64,000 nt of DNA. It comes from an uncultured Lachnoclostridium sp. (GTDB lineage Bacteria > Bacillota > Clostridia > Lachnospirales > Lachnospiraceae). The notes below the pieces were generated by a model. It did no database searches. It saw nothing but the letters and a program-made list of their open reading frames with translations, and was not told the DNA's origin. Positions 1-8,041 of this stretch are shown here, one piece after another. The stretch lies in the NCBI GenBank assembly GCA_905212635.1, contig CAJMFH010000003.1, positions 49,411-113,410 on the forward strand. Reading direction: 5' to 3'. How positions within the stretch are numbered: position 1 is the first letter of the stretch; each line of letters opens with the position of its first letter. A program made the translations under genes and the position numbers.

Positions 1-34
1 CGGAAATTTTATAAGGATTCTATTATAATTTTAG

Positions 35-63
35 TTGACGTGGGTTCATTGTTGTAATATAAT
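35..63 (+). promoter_or_regulatory. Sigma-A-type promoter of the leader-like small protein gene
   Basis: TTGACG (35-40) and a perfect TATAAT (58-63) are separated by 17 bp. They lie about 45 bp upstream of the ATG at 108, which has an AAGGAG site at 94-99. Confidence 0.75.
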
Positions 64-107
64 GACGATATAGATAGTAACAATGAATATGGTAAGGAGA
101 TGAGAGC

Positions 108-482
108 ATGAAGGAATATAGTAAACCTACCATTTTGGTAAATGATGAATACAGTGAAGGTGTCTATGCAGCAAGCGGATGTTATCAGGTAACTGCGGAG
201 ATTCGTCAGGATCATCAGGTAGGACGAAGCGATTATCGTATTAAAGTAAAAGGAAAACATGCCGCTGATCATACATGTAACAAGCAGACATTGACGATTT
301 CATTTAATATGCCGGTAGTATATAAATCATCCGGTGGAATCATTCAGGGATCAACAACAGGTACAACTCTTGTGATCCAGTATGGATATTGGCAGAATAA
401 AAATGACAATATCGGATTGAGCGATCTGATTGTAGAAGCAGATCAGGGATTGCAGATTACAAGCATTTCTCTTACGGATTAA
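108..482 (+). CDS. Small protein with leader-like N-terminus, possible substrate of the adjacent exporter module
   Basis: The product is 124 aa with no classical signal peptide or membrane segment. Residues 1 to about 24 are leader-like: KPTILVNDE followed by GVYAASG. The rest is polar and beta-rich, with many Gly, Ser, Thr and Asn residues, and has Cys at about 25 and 57. I do not recognise a named family. It has its own strong promoter, a good AAGGAG site and a terminator at 503-537, and it is convergent with the ABC exporter operon. That neighbourhood (PqqD-like domain, exporter without its own peptidase, separate S24/S26 peptidase) makes it a candidate precursor whose leader is recognised and cleaved. 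This role is inference only. It could equally be an unrelated cytoplasmic or surface protein. Confidence 0.7.
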   Translation: MKEYSKPTILVNDEYSEGVYAASGCYQVTAEIRQDHQVGRSDYRIKVKGKHAADHTCNKQTLTISFNMPVVYKSSGGIIQGSTTGTTLVIQYGYWQNKNDNIGLSDLIVEADQGLQITSISLTD

Positions 483-502
483 TACAACACAATATAGAAT
501 AG

Positions 503-537
503 AAAAAGGATCCTCGTTTTGGCGGGGATCCTTTTTT
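503..537. terminator. Bidirectional intrinsic terminator
   Basis: A GGATCC-containing stem (A-run plus GGATCCTCG at 503-516 pairing with CGGGGATCC plus T-run at 523-537, one G-U) has flanking A and T tracts. It can therefore end transcripts from both the small protein gene and the convergent exporter operon. Confidence 0.8.
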
Positions 538-587
538 GTAATACAGAACCGTTAGACAGCGTCGTATCAGTACGACTTGCTCCGGAG

Positions 588-2363
588 TTAAAACTCGTCG
601 ATTCGCTGTTCAATTTCTTCCTGTTCCAGGATGACACATTTTTTATCCCGGATTTCATAGACACGGTCGCACATAGATAGTACCGTAGGACGATGTGTTG
701 TGACGATACAGGTGCGCGGTGTAGTGTCTTCGCGGATATGTTTTAAAATCTTCCGTTCGGTTGCCACATCAAGAGCTGAGGTGGCTTCGTCCAGCAGTAA
801 GATTGGAGAGCGGCGGAGCAGAGCACGGGCGATGGAAAGCCGCTGTGCCTGTCCTTCGGACAAACCGCCACCCCGTTCCATAAGGACAGAGTGAATGCCG
901 TCTTTCATGGCACTTACGAAATCCCACGCACAGGCAGTAACCAATGCTTCTTTGATCTCCTCATCGGTGGCATCCGGTTTGACATGGCGCATATTTTCGG
1001 CAATTGTTCCGGAAAACATCGTATTTCCCTGAGGAACATAGGAAAACAGCTGCCGGCAGGAAGGGCTTAAACAAAGCGTCTTTCGGGAAGAGTCAGGTTC
1101 ACTCCACAGTGTAATCGTTCCGCTACCGGGAGTTAAGAGCGCAAGGATCAAACGAAGCATCGTCGTCTTTCCTTCGCCGGAAGGACCGACCAAAGCGACA
1201 ATCTCATGAGGGGCAGCCTGTAATGAGGCATCGCAGAAGACTTCGGTGCCATTGTGATACGTGTAATCAAGCCTGTCGATGGAAATGTGGATGCCGGAAG
1301 TCTCGGATTCTTTCTGAAATTCCCGAACTTCTTTATCGTGGCTGAAATCTTCCCGCGGCATATCCAGAATGTCCATAATACGTCCGGCAGACGTAGTCAG
1401 ATTGATCGCATTTGGCACAAGGGAGATCAGGGAATTGAGTGTACCGGTAAGTGTACTTGACAAAGTTAGGAACATGGTCATTGTTCCGTAACTGATGACC
1501 CCATCCCAGACACGGTAAATTCCCCATCCATAAGAACTGTAGGACACGAGAAGTCCCATTGTTGCCATTAAAAAGGACGTTACCATTGACATACGCTGGA
1601 AATCCATCCGCATTTTTACATAATCTTTTTGTAACTGTTTCAAATAATCCACATAGAGCGGAATAAGGTTAAAGGCCTTAATTGTCTGAATATTGGAAAA
1701 ACATTCCTGATTAAAGCCGGATATTTTTGCGTCCATCGCAGCACTGCGGCGGTTGTTATTTAACATGCGTTTCATCAGTGTCTTCGACATCAATAAAGTG
1801 ACCGGAACACCGAGAAAGGAAAAGATGGCAAAACTGGCATCGTAATAAATTACGACAGCAAAAGCACTGATAAAGCGAAAAAGGTTGATGATCAGGTTCG
1901 GGATCCAGTTTAAAATGCCATTGGAAATATTCGATGCATCGTCATCCCAGCGGGTTAAAAGATCTCCCGTGTGATAGGAAGCGATGGATTCCCAGTCCGT
2001 GACAAGCATTTTGGAAAAAATATCTGCTTTGATCTCATTGTCTACTTTTAAACTGATCCAGTTTGAGGCATAATTGGAAAGCTGCGTCATCACGGTGGAA
2101 CCGATGGCAAGACCGATCATGGCGGCAAAAGTGGACAAAAGTGCGCCAGTCTGGTGGCCGGTGATAATGTCAACCAGATCTTTGGATACCAGACTGGAAC
2201 CGAGCGAGACGACGGTGCCCAAAAGTCCGATCAAAGTATAAAAAAGGATGACAAGCCAGTATTGTCTGGCATAACCGTAAATCCAGCGGGTCTGATGGAG
2301 CATGGTTTTCAGTGCTCCTTCGCGGATCCGTCTGGAAACATGTTTTATTTTTTCAAATGCCAA
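588..2363 (-). CDS. ABC transporter, fused transmembrane and ATP-binding domains (exporter type)
   Basis: The product is 591 aa. Residues about 30-320 form the exporter-type six-helix membrane domain. The C-terminal ATPase has Walker A GPSGEGKTT, signature LSEGQ, Walker B ILLLDEATSALD and an H-loop TTHRP. No C39 peptidase domain precedes the membrane part, so any leader removal needs a separate protease. The start is a TTG at 2363 preceded by AAAGGGG. It lies 14 bp downstream of the PqqD/HprK-like gene, so the two are one operon. The family exports peptides, lipids or drugs as a dimer in the membrane. The neighbours favour peptide export, but the substrate is not shown by the sequence. Confidence 0.9.
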   Translation of the reverse strand: MAFEKIKHVSRRIREGALKTMLHQTRWIYGYARQYWLVILFYTLIGLLGTVVSLGSSLVSKDLVDIITGHQTGALLSTFAAMIGLAIGSTVMTQLSNYASNWISLKVDNEIKADIFSKMLVTDWESIASYHTGDLLTRWDDDASNISNGILNWIPNLIINLFRFISAFAVVIYYDASFAIFSFLGVPVTLLMSKTLMKRMLNNNRRSAAMDAKISGFNQECFSNIQTIKAFNLIPLYVDYLKQLQKDYVKMRMDFQRMSMVTSFLMATMGLLVSYSSYGWGIYRVWDGVISYGTMTMFLTLSSTLTGTLNSLISLVPNAINLTTSAGRIMDILDMPREDFSHDKEVREFQKESETSGIHISIDRLDYTYHNGTEVFCDASLQAAPHEIVALVGPSGEGKTTMLRLILALLTPGSGTITLWSEPDSSRKTLCLSPSCRQLFSYVPQGNTMFSGTIAENMRHVKPDATDEEIKEALVTACAWDFVSAMKDGIHSVLMERGGGLSEGQAQRLSIARALLRRSPILLLDEATSALDVATERKILKHIREDTTPRTCIVTTHRPTVLSMCDRVYEIRDKKCVILEQEEIEQRIDEF

Positions 2364-2377
2364 GATGTTACCCCTTT

Positions 2378-3532
2378 CTATTGTAAAGCGTCGATTTGTT
2401 CTTTCATATAAATTGCAGCGTGCGGTTCCTTGGTGCAGTGCAGGCGGACTACCGGTATGTGTTTTGTGATTTGCTTTATGATTTCCAAATTTTTACAAAG
2501 TGATAATTCGGAATCACTTGGAGAGATCACTCGCTGTAAAATGCCAAGAATCTGTTCATCGGGAGACAGTTCCTCTAACCGTTCGGTGGCAGCCTGTCTT
2601 AACAATACGACACCGCCCAAAGGATGGCAGGTGCTGTCGCTGATTCCGGAAGTGCCGCACCAGGGCGTGCCATAGATAACCGGTTCGCCGTCTTTGATGG
2701 CAAGAAGGTTCAAGTCGCCGTTTAGAACCGGAGTATTCCAGAGGGTGTGCCACAAGTTGGTGTGCGTGGATTTTCCTGTACCGGATGAGCCGGAAAACAG
2801 CCATGCCTTTCCATGATACAAAAGGGAGGCGGAATGCAGAAAGAGCATTCCCTTTGTCTGGGCATACCGGTTAAATAAAAGGCGGATTACCGGAATCAAT
2901 TCTTCCGTAAGCGCGTCAGTCCACGGCGGGAGACAGAAAATGTCAGCGGAAGTGTCTTCCCGGTTTGTATGCACTTCGAAAATGTGTGTCAGAGAAGGAA
3001 AATGGATCACTTTGCCCTCCGGCTGCTGTACGATATGCAGTTCCGGATCACGCAGGAGTAGTTCGCCACCCAGTGGAGCGGTGGAAAGAGGGGCAGAAGG
3101 ATGAATCCGTATCTCAAGATCCGATGAGGTACTGCCGGTGATTCCATATGGTGCAAAAAAAGTAAGCAGGGAATCCGGTGCTCCCTGAATCCGTATCCCA
3201 ATGTCTGCAATCCTATAATGATTTACAGAAACTGGAAATCCCGTCTCTTTTTCGGAAAGGTCAATCAGACCGAAAGCCTGGAATTGGGCAAGGATTTCCT
3301 GTAAATCCTGCCATAGCCGGTCGCAGTCTTCCTGTGTTTTGGCATTCCAGTGACCGGTCATTTTTTCATGAAGATCATGGGAAGAATCACATTCCGGAAG
3401 CATTTCCCAGATCAAGGCACTGGTGTCATTGAGACGCAGATTCCGGCGGTGTTCTGCAATCCGCTGACCGTAAGGGAGCAGATAAGGAACCCCTTCGATA
3501 TATTTTAAAAGAAAACCATCCGTTCGTTTCAT
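2378..3532 (-). CDS. PqqD-like domain fused to HPr-kinase/PEPCK-like P-loop domain
   Basis: The product is 384 aa from the ATG at 3532, chosen because AAAGGAG sits 6 bp upstream; an earlier ATG at 3553 has no such site. Residues about 1-95 look like a PqqD-type leader-peptide-binding domain (RLNDTSALIWEML). The C-terminal part has a P-loop GSSGTGKST followed by NGDLN, as in HPr-kinase-like and PEP-carboxykinase-like proteins. HprK-like kinases with such folds modify some lasso peptides, and PqqD domains deliver leader peptides to enzymes. This protein could bind and phosphorylate or nucleotidylate a peptide before export. It is first in the operon with the exporter. Confidence 0.75.
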   Translation of the reverse strand: MKRTDGFLLKYIEGVPYLLPYGQRIAEHRRNLRLNDTSALIWEMLPECDSSHDLHEKMTGHWNAKTQEDCDRLWQDLQEILAQFQAFGLIDLSEKETGFPVSVNHYRIADIGIRIQGAPDSLLTFFAPYGITGSTSSDLEIRIHPSAPLSTAPLGGELLLRDPELHIVQQPEGKVIHFPSLTHIFEVHTNREDTSADIFCLPPWTDALTEELIPVIRLLFNRYAQTKGMLFLHSASLLYHGKAWLFSGSSGTGKSTHTNLWHTLWNTPVLNGDLNLLAIKDGEPVIYGTPWCGTSGISDSTCHPLGGVVLLRQAATERLEELSPDEQILGILQRVISPSDSELSLCKNLEIIKQITKHIPVVRLHCTKEPHAAIYMKEQIDALQ

Positions 3533-3579
3533 CGGAATCTCCTTTCCTTGCAATTGCCCGCAGGCATCAGATAGAAAAT

Positions 3580-3612
3580 ATTATAGCATTTTTTATAGGA
3601 AAATGCTATAAT
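3580..3612. promoter_or_regulatory. Symmetric divergent extended -10 promoters in a perfect inverted repeat
   Basis: A 13-bp perfect inverted repeat (3580-3592 ATTATAGCATTTT and 3600-3612 AAAATGCTATAAT, 7-bp spacer) carries a TGCTATAAT extended -10 on each strand. One faces the peptidase gene (ATG 3642) and the other the PqqD/HprK operon (ATG 3532). No clear -35 is seen in either direction. Confidence 0.6.
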
Positions 3613-3641
3613 TGTTGCAAAGAAAATTGCAGGAGGATCGA

Positions 3642-4064
3642 ATGGATATCGAAAACTTATTGGAACAGGGAAAACGGCTTCGTATCAAGCCGAGGGGATA
3701 CAGCATGTATCCGTTGATCGTTCCGGGACGGGATGAAGTATATGTGGAATGGGTTTTGCCGGAAACACTGCGGCGGGGCGATGTGGTGTTATACCGCAGA
3801 GTGGAGGAAAATATACTGGTTCTGCACCGGATATGGAAGAAAGAAAGGGATACCTTTTTTTTGGTGGGAGATAATCAAAAGGAGATCGAAGGGCCTCTTG
3901 CGGCTTCCCAGATCAAGGGGAAAATGACGGGCATCCTGCGAAACGGGCATGAGATTTCTACGGCGAATGTTATTTACAGACTGTATTTCCGGGTGTGGCT
4001 GTGGCTTCGTCCATGCAGACCGCAGATTTCGCGGATGATCCATAAGATCCGACGGAAAAGGTAG
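3642..4064 (+). CDS. S24/S26-type signal-peptidase-like protein
   Basis: The product is 140 aa, starting at the ATG at 3642 behind AGGAGG (3631-3636). A TTG at 3612 would overlap the promoter. The fold signature GYSMYPLI places the nucleophile Ser21. RRGDVVLYR and VLHRI follow, with His62 as the likely partner, giving the Ser-His arrangement of SipW/archaeal-type S26 rather than Ser-Lys. FLVGDN follows in the expected place. There is no N-terminal anchor, but residues about 108-125 are rich in aromatic and hydrophobic residues and may associate with the membrane. Divergent from the PqqD-HprK/exporter operon, it could supply the leader peptidase activity the exporter lacks. Confidence 0.8.
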   Translation: MDIENLLEQGKRLRIKPRGYSMYPLIVPGRDEVYVEWVLPETLRRGDVVLYRRVEENILVLHRIWKKERDTFFLVGDNQKEIEGPLAASQIKGKMTGILRNGHEISTANVIYRLYFRVWLWLRPCRPQISRMIHKIRRKR

Positions 4065-4163
4065 ACCACATTTTGCCATGTAAAATTAACATTATTCCAT
4101 GTCCGGATAGGAGAAAATATGATATGTTAGGGCTATCATGAAAGAGAGAAAGGATTTAAAACG

Positions 4164-6290
4164 ATGGCAGAGACAATGAAGAAAAAAATCATTTCCACAG
4201 TAAAGCTGGGGGATATGACTGCGGTGTTTGAGCAGTCCGAGGATACCGGAAAAGTCGGATTTTATGTGATGCCGGCAGCACTTGTGGGAAAGAGCCGTGT
4301 GGAGGAAAAATATTACCGCGTCAATAACATGATCCAGTTAAAGATTGTCGGAGATATTTATCCGGGGGCTTATGGAAACGGACAGACGATGCACAATTCC
4401 GGATCCACGGATCTTATGATCTATCAGTCGCAGAAACTGAAAGAGGTTGACGGACATACGGAAATACATACCTTTTTTAAAGATGACAGAGGCTATGCGG
4501 TAGAAAACGTGATCACCTATTATCCGGGAGACGAAAGTTTTGAAATGAAAAACTGTTTCGTCAATGAGAGCGGGAAAGAGGTTACATTGGAAATGCTTTC
4601 GAGTTTTGAGATGGAAAATCTGTCTCCGTTTCTTCCGGGAGATGGTGCCGGCAGTTTATTGGTACACCGCCTTCTCAGCAAATGGAGCCACGAGGGCAGG
4701 CTTGTGACAGAACGTATTGAAGATATGCAGCTGGAACCAAGCTGGTCTACCTGGTCGGTGGCAGTAGAGCGGTTTGGACAGAGGGGGTCTATGCCGGTAA
4801 TGAAATATTTCCCATTTGCCGCCATCGAAGATGAGAAGACGGGGGTAATCTGGGGCGTTCAGCTGGCACACGAGGCATCGTGGCAGATTGAGATTTACCG
4901 CCAGGACGACGGACTGCATCTGAGCGGGGGCTTGGCAGACCGTGAATTTGGAGACTGGAAAAAAACAGTAAAACCGGGAGAGCATTTCGAGACACCGACG
5001 GCAATTCTTTCGGTGTGCGAAGGCGGAATCGATGATATCTGTCACCGGCTTGTATGTGCCGGCAGTAAATATGTGGATAATGGGCCGGAAAGCGAACAGG
5101 AGCTGCCGATCATTTTCAATGAATACTGTACGACGTGGGGCAATCCATCCCACGAAAATATTTGCCAGATTTTGGAAAATATAAAGGACAGGGGATTTGA
5201 CTATTTTGTCATTGATTGTGGCTGGTTTAAAGAAGATGGGATTCCATGGGATATCAGCATGGGAGATTACAACGTGTCTTCGACGCTGTTTCCGCAGGGG
5301 CTGGAAAAGACGGTGGAAGCGATCCGTGCAAAGGGGATGAAACCGGGAATCTGGTTTGAGATTGACAATGTCGGGCGGGCGGCAAAAGCCTATGAACTCA
5401 CGGAGCATCTGCTAAAGCGCGACGGATATCCGCTTACGACGCACAACCGAAGATTCTGGGATATGAACGATCCCTGGGTGAAAGAGTATCTGCATAAAAA
5501 AGTCATTGAAATGCTGAAAACGTACGGATTTGAATATATGAAGATGGATTATAATGATACGATCGGACTTGGCTGTGATGGAGCCGAATCCCTTGGGGAG
5601 GGGCTTCGTAAAAATCAGGAAGCATCGGTGAATTTTGTCAGACAGGTCAAAGAGGAAGTACCGGGAATTATTTTGGAAAACTGTGCCTCCGGGGGACATC
5701 GTCTTGAACCGCTTATGATGAGTCTCTGCGCCATGGCATCTTTTTCCGATGCTCATGAGACCGAAGAGATTCCGATTATCGCGGCAAATCTGCATCGTGC
5801 GATCCTGCCGAGACAGAGCCAGATCTGGGCGGTGATCCGAAAGAGTGACTCCCTTAAACGGATTGGATATTCCATTGCGAATACGTTCCTTGGCAGAATG
5901 TGTCTTTCCGGCGATGTGACAGACCTGTCAGCGGAGCAGTGGGATGTGATTGACCGCGGAATAGCGTTTTACCGAGAGATTGCGCCGATCATCCGCGACG
6001 GAAAGAGTTACCGCAGAGGGCCGAAGATCCTTAGTGACCGGCATCCGGAAGGTTATCAGGCACTGATCCGCATGAAAAAGGACGGAGAGGCGATGACAGT
6101 CATTCATTGCTTTGATGGATCGCTTCCGAAGGAAATCCGGGTAGAACTGCCGGAGGGATGCGGAACACACATTCAGTCCGTATATTCGTATGATGTGCCG
6201 GAAATGTTTGTAGAGGGAAATGTACTTGTTTATAAGCCGACGGAAAACCGAAATGCGGCAGCAGTACATTTGATCCAAAGTGAAAAATAA
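4164..6290 (+). CDS. Alpha-galactosidase, GH36 family
   Basis: The product is 708 aa, a usual length for bacterial GH36. An N-terminal beta-supersandwich domain (about 1-310) precedes a TIM barrel and a short C-terminal beta domain. The nucleophile Asp462 lies in YMKMDYND and the acid/base Asp529 in SFSDAHE. There is no signal peptide, so it works in the cytoplasm on imported raffinose-type or other alpha-galactosides. The ATG at 4164 follows GAGAAAGGA. It stands alone between the peptidase gene and a terminator at 6306-6337. The XRE regulator beyond is convergent, so control by it is unproven. Confidence 0.9.
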   Translation: MAETMKKKIISTVKLGDMTAVFEQSEDTGKVGFYVMPAALVGKSRVEEKYYRVNNMIQLKIVGDIYPGAYGNGQTMHNSGSTDLMIYQSQKLKEVDGHTEIHTFFKDDRGYAVENVITYYPGDESFEMKNCFVNESGKEVTLEMLSSFEMENLSPFLPGDGAGSLLVHRLLSKWSHEGRLVTERIEDMQLEPSWSTWSVAVERFGQRGSMPVMKYFPFAAIEDEKTGVIWGVQLAHEASWQIEIYRQDDGLHLSGGLADREFGDWKKTVKPGEHFETPTAILSVCEGGIDDICHRLVCAGSKYVDNGPESEQELPIIFNEYCTTWGNPSHENICQILENIKDRGFDYFVIDCGWFKEDGIPWDISMGDYNVSSTLFPQGLEKTVEAIRAKGMKPGIWFEIDNVGRAAKAYELTEHLLKRDGYPLTTHNRRFWDMNDPWVKEYLHKKVIEMLKTYGFEYMKMDYNDTIGLGCDGAESLGEGLRKNQEASVNFVRQVKEEVPGIILENCASGGHRLEPLMMSLCAMASFSDAHETEEIPIIAANLHRAILPRQSQIWAVIRKSDSLKRIGYSIANTFLGRMCLSGDVTDLSAEQWDVIDRGIAFYREIAPIIRDGKSYRRGPKILSDRHPEGYQALIRMKKDGEAMTVIHCFDGSLPKEIRVELPEGCGTHIQSVYSYDVPEMFVEGNVLVYKPTENRNAAAVHLIQSEK

Positions 6291-6305
6291 ATAAAAATGG
6301 ACAAT

Positions 6306-6337
6306 AAAAAGGTGTCACATTGCGGTGACACCTTTTT
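6306..6337. terminator. Bidirectional intrinsic terminator
   Basis: A perfect stem, AAAAAGGTGTCAC (6306-6318) with GTGACACCTTTTT (6325-6337), has a 6-nt loop. It lies between the convergent galactosidase and XRE genes. Confidence 0.88.
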
Positions 6338-6356
6338 GAACAATATGCCGTGGTTT

Positions 6357-6725
6357 TCAGATGCTGGCATCCGGATCCAGATCTTTCGCGATTTTTAACA
6401 TTTTCAGAATGCGTTCTTTTTCCCCTTTATTATAATGCTGCAATACACGAACAATTTCTTCATCCAAAGTAGAAAGATTGTCAGATTTGATCAATCGCGG
6501 ATTTCCTGCACTCAGTAAATAGTCAACGGAAACATGGCACATTTGGGCGTAGTAAAGAAGTACACGAAGATTGATTTTTGTATAATTATTTTCTATATTG
6601 CTGACAAAGGAAATCGTAGAACCAAGGTCTTTTGCCACCTGATCCTGAGAGATACGCTGCTCTTTACGCAGTTTTTTCATACGTTTTCCTACTTTTTCAA
6701 AATCAATCTTTTCAATTGCTTCCAT
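6357..6725 (-). CDS. XRE-family helix-turn-helix regulator
   Basis: The product is 122 aa. Residues about 12-70 form a Cro/CI-type HTH (RISQDQVAKDLGSTISFVSNIENN). A short acidic C-terminal tail of about 45 residues may mediate dimerisation. AGGAGG lies 8 bp before the ATG. The gene has its own probable promoter and is divergent from leuB. The two promoters occupy one roughly 180-bp gap, so it may regulate itself or the leuB operon. No operator palindrome is obvious. Confidence 0.85.
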   Translation of the reverse strand: MEAIEKIDFEKVGKRMKKLRKEQRISQDQVAKDLGSTISFVSNIENNYTKINLRVLLYYAQMCHVSVDYLLSAGNPRLIKSDNLSTLDEEIVRVLQHYNKGEKERILKMLKIAKDLDPDASI

Positions 6726-6761
6726 ATACTTGTCCTCCTAGCATAATTTTTCTTACTTATT

Positions 6762-6790
6762 AGTTTAGTATAAGATGTTATTGTTTTCAA
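6762..6790 (-). promoter_or_regulatory. Probable promoter of the XRE gene
   Basis: On the minus strand TTGAAA (complement of 6785-6790) and TAAACT (complement of 6762-6767) are 17 bp apart. Confidence 0.45.
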
Positions 6791-6819
6791 GAGGAAAATG
6801 AAAAAAATGTTACGCAGAC

Positions 6820-6849
6820 TTGACAGTGAACGTCATTTTGCTATATACT
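6820..6849 (+). promoter_or_regulatory. Promoter of the leuB-ilv-ser operon
   Basis: TTGACA (6820-6825) and TATACT (6844-6849) are 18 bp apart; TATATA at 6842 gives 16 bp. The 55-nt leader to the leuB ATG is too short for a T-box. Confidence 0.65.
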
Positions 6850-6904
6850 TAAAAAGTTAATAATTATGGAGAACTAGAATTATTTTATCAACGAGGAGGA
6901 AGCC

Positions 6905-7990
6905 ATGAATTTTCATATCGCAGTGATTCCCGGGGATGGTATTGGCCCGGAGATCGTCACACAAGCAAAGAAGGTATTGGATAAAGTTGGGGAGGTATAC
7001 GGTCATACATTTGAGTATGAAGAGCTGTTGATGGGCGGATGTTCCATTGATGCTTACGGAGAGCCGTTGACCGATGAGACACTGGAGCGCGCAAAGAAAA
7101 GCGATTCCGTACTGCTCGGAGCCGTCGGTGGAAACGTCGGACAGAGCAACTGGTACCAGCTGCCGCCGGATAAAAGACCGGAAGCAGGTTTGCTGAAGAT
7201 TCGAAAAGGACTTGGTTTGTTTTGTAACCTTCGCCCGGCCGTGCTGTTTGATGAATTGAGCGGTGCGTGTCCATTGAAAAGTGAATTGACAGAGGGCGGA
7301 TTTGATTTTGTCGTCACTCGAGAGCTGACCGGCGGTCTTTATTTTGGAGAGCGCTTTACGAAAGAAGTAGACGGACAGCTTCAGGCGACCGATACACTTA
7401 CATATAATGAGACAGAGATTCGTCGTATTGCCAAATGGGCATTTGATATCGCGATGAAGAGAAATAAAAAAGTATGTAGTGTAGACAAAGCCAATGTACT
7501 GGATTCTTCCCGTTTGTGGAGAAAAGTTGTAAAAGAAGTAAGTGCAGACTATCCGGAGGTAGAGCTTTCTGACATGCTCGTAGACAACTGCGCAATGCAG
7601 CTTGTGCGGGATCCGAAGCAGTTTGATGTCATTTTGACTGAGAATATGTTTGGTGATATTTTGTCAGATGAGGCAAGTATGGTAACCGGATCGATCGGTA
7701 TGCTTTCTTCCGCAAGTCTCGGAGAGGGTACACTTGGACTTTATGAGCCAAGCCATGGTTCGGCACCGGATATCGCCGGACAGAATAAAGCCAATCCGAT
7801 TGCGACAATCTTATCCGCAGCGATGATGTTAAAATATTCCTTCAATTTGATAAAAGAATCCGATGCGATCGAAAATGCGGTTAAGGCAGTGCTGAAAAAA
7901 GGACTTCGCACGATCGACATTATGGATGAAGGAAAGACTTGTCTGGGAACAGAGGAAATGGGAAAAGCCATTTGTGATGAGATTCGATAA
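6905..7990 (+). CDS. leuB: 3-isopropylmalate dehydrogenase
   Basis: The product is 361 aa, the normal length for LeuB. It oxidises and decarboxylates 3-isopropylmalate with NAD to 2-ketoisocaproate in leucine synthesis, in the cytoplasm as a dimer. The family signature NMFGDILSDEASMVTGSIGM lies at about residue 246, followed by YEPSHGSAPDIAGQ, and the N-terminus IPGDGIGPEI is typical. GAGGAGG precedes the ATG. It heads a co-directional run with ilvD and ilvB. Neither leuA nor leuCD is in the window, so the leucine pathway is split across the genome. Confidence 0.95.
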   Translation: MNFHIAVIPGDGIGPEIVTQAKKVLDKVGEVYGHTFEYEELLMGGCSIDAYGEPLTDETLERAKKSDSVLLGAVGGNVGQSNWYQLPPDKRPEAGLLKIRKGLGLFCNLRPAVLFDELSGACPLKSELTEGGFDFVVTRELTGGLYFGERFTKEVDGQLQATDTLTYNETEIRRIAKWAFDIAMKRNKKVCSVDKANVLDSSRLWRKVVKEVSADYPEVELSDMLVDNCAMQLVRDPKQFDVILTENMFGDILSDEASMVTGSIGMLSSASLGEGTLGLYEPSHGSAPDIAGQNKANPIATILSAAMMLKYSFNLIKESDAIENAVKAVLKKGLRTIDIMDEGKTCLGTEEMGKAICDEIR

Positions 7991-8041
7991 ACAGACAACA
8001 GATAGATGAAATTTGAACCGGAATGAATGGAGGTTAAATCA

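Noticed and set aside
6850..6904. T-box or attenuator before leuB
   Set aside because: The leader from the predicted promoter is about 55 nt, with no stem I, T-box sequence or terminator.
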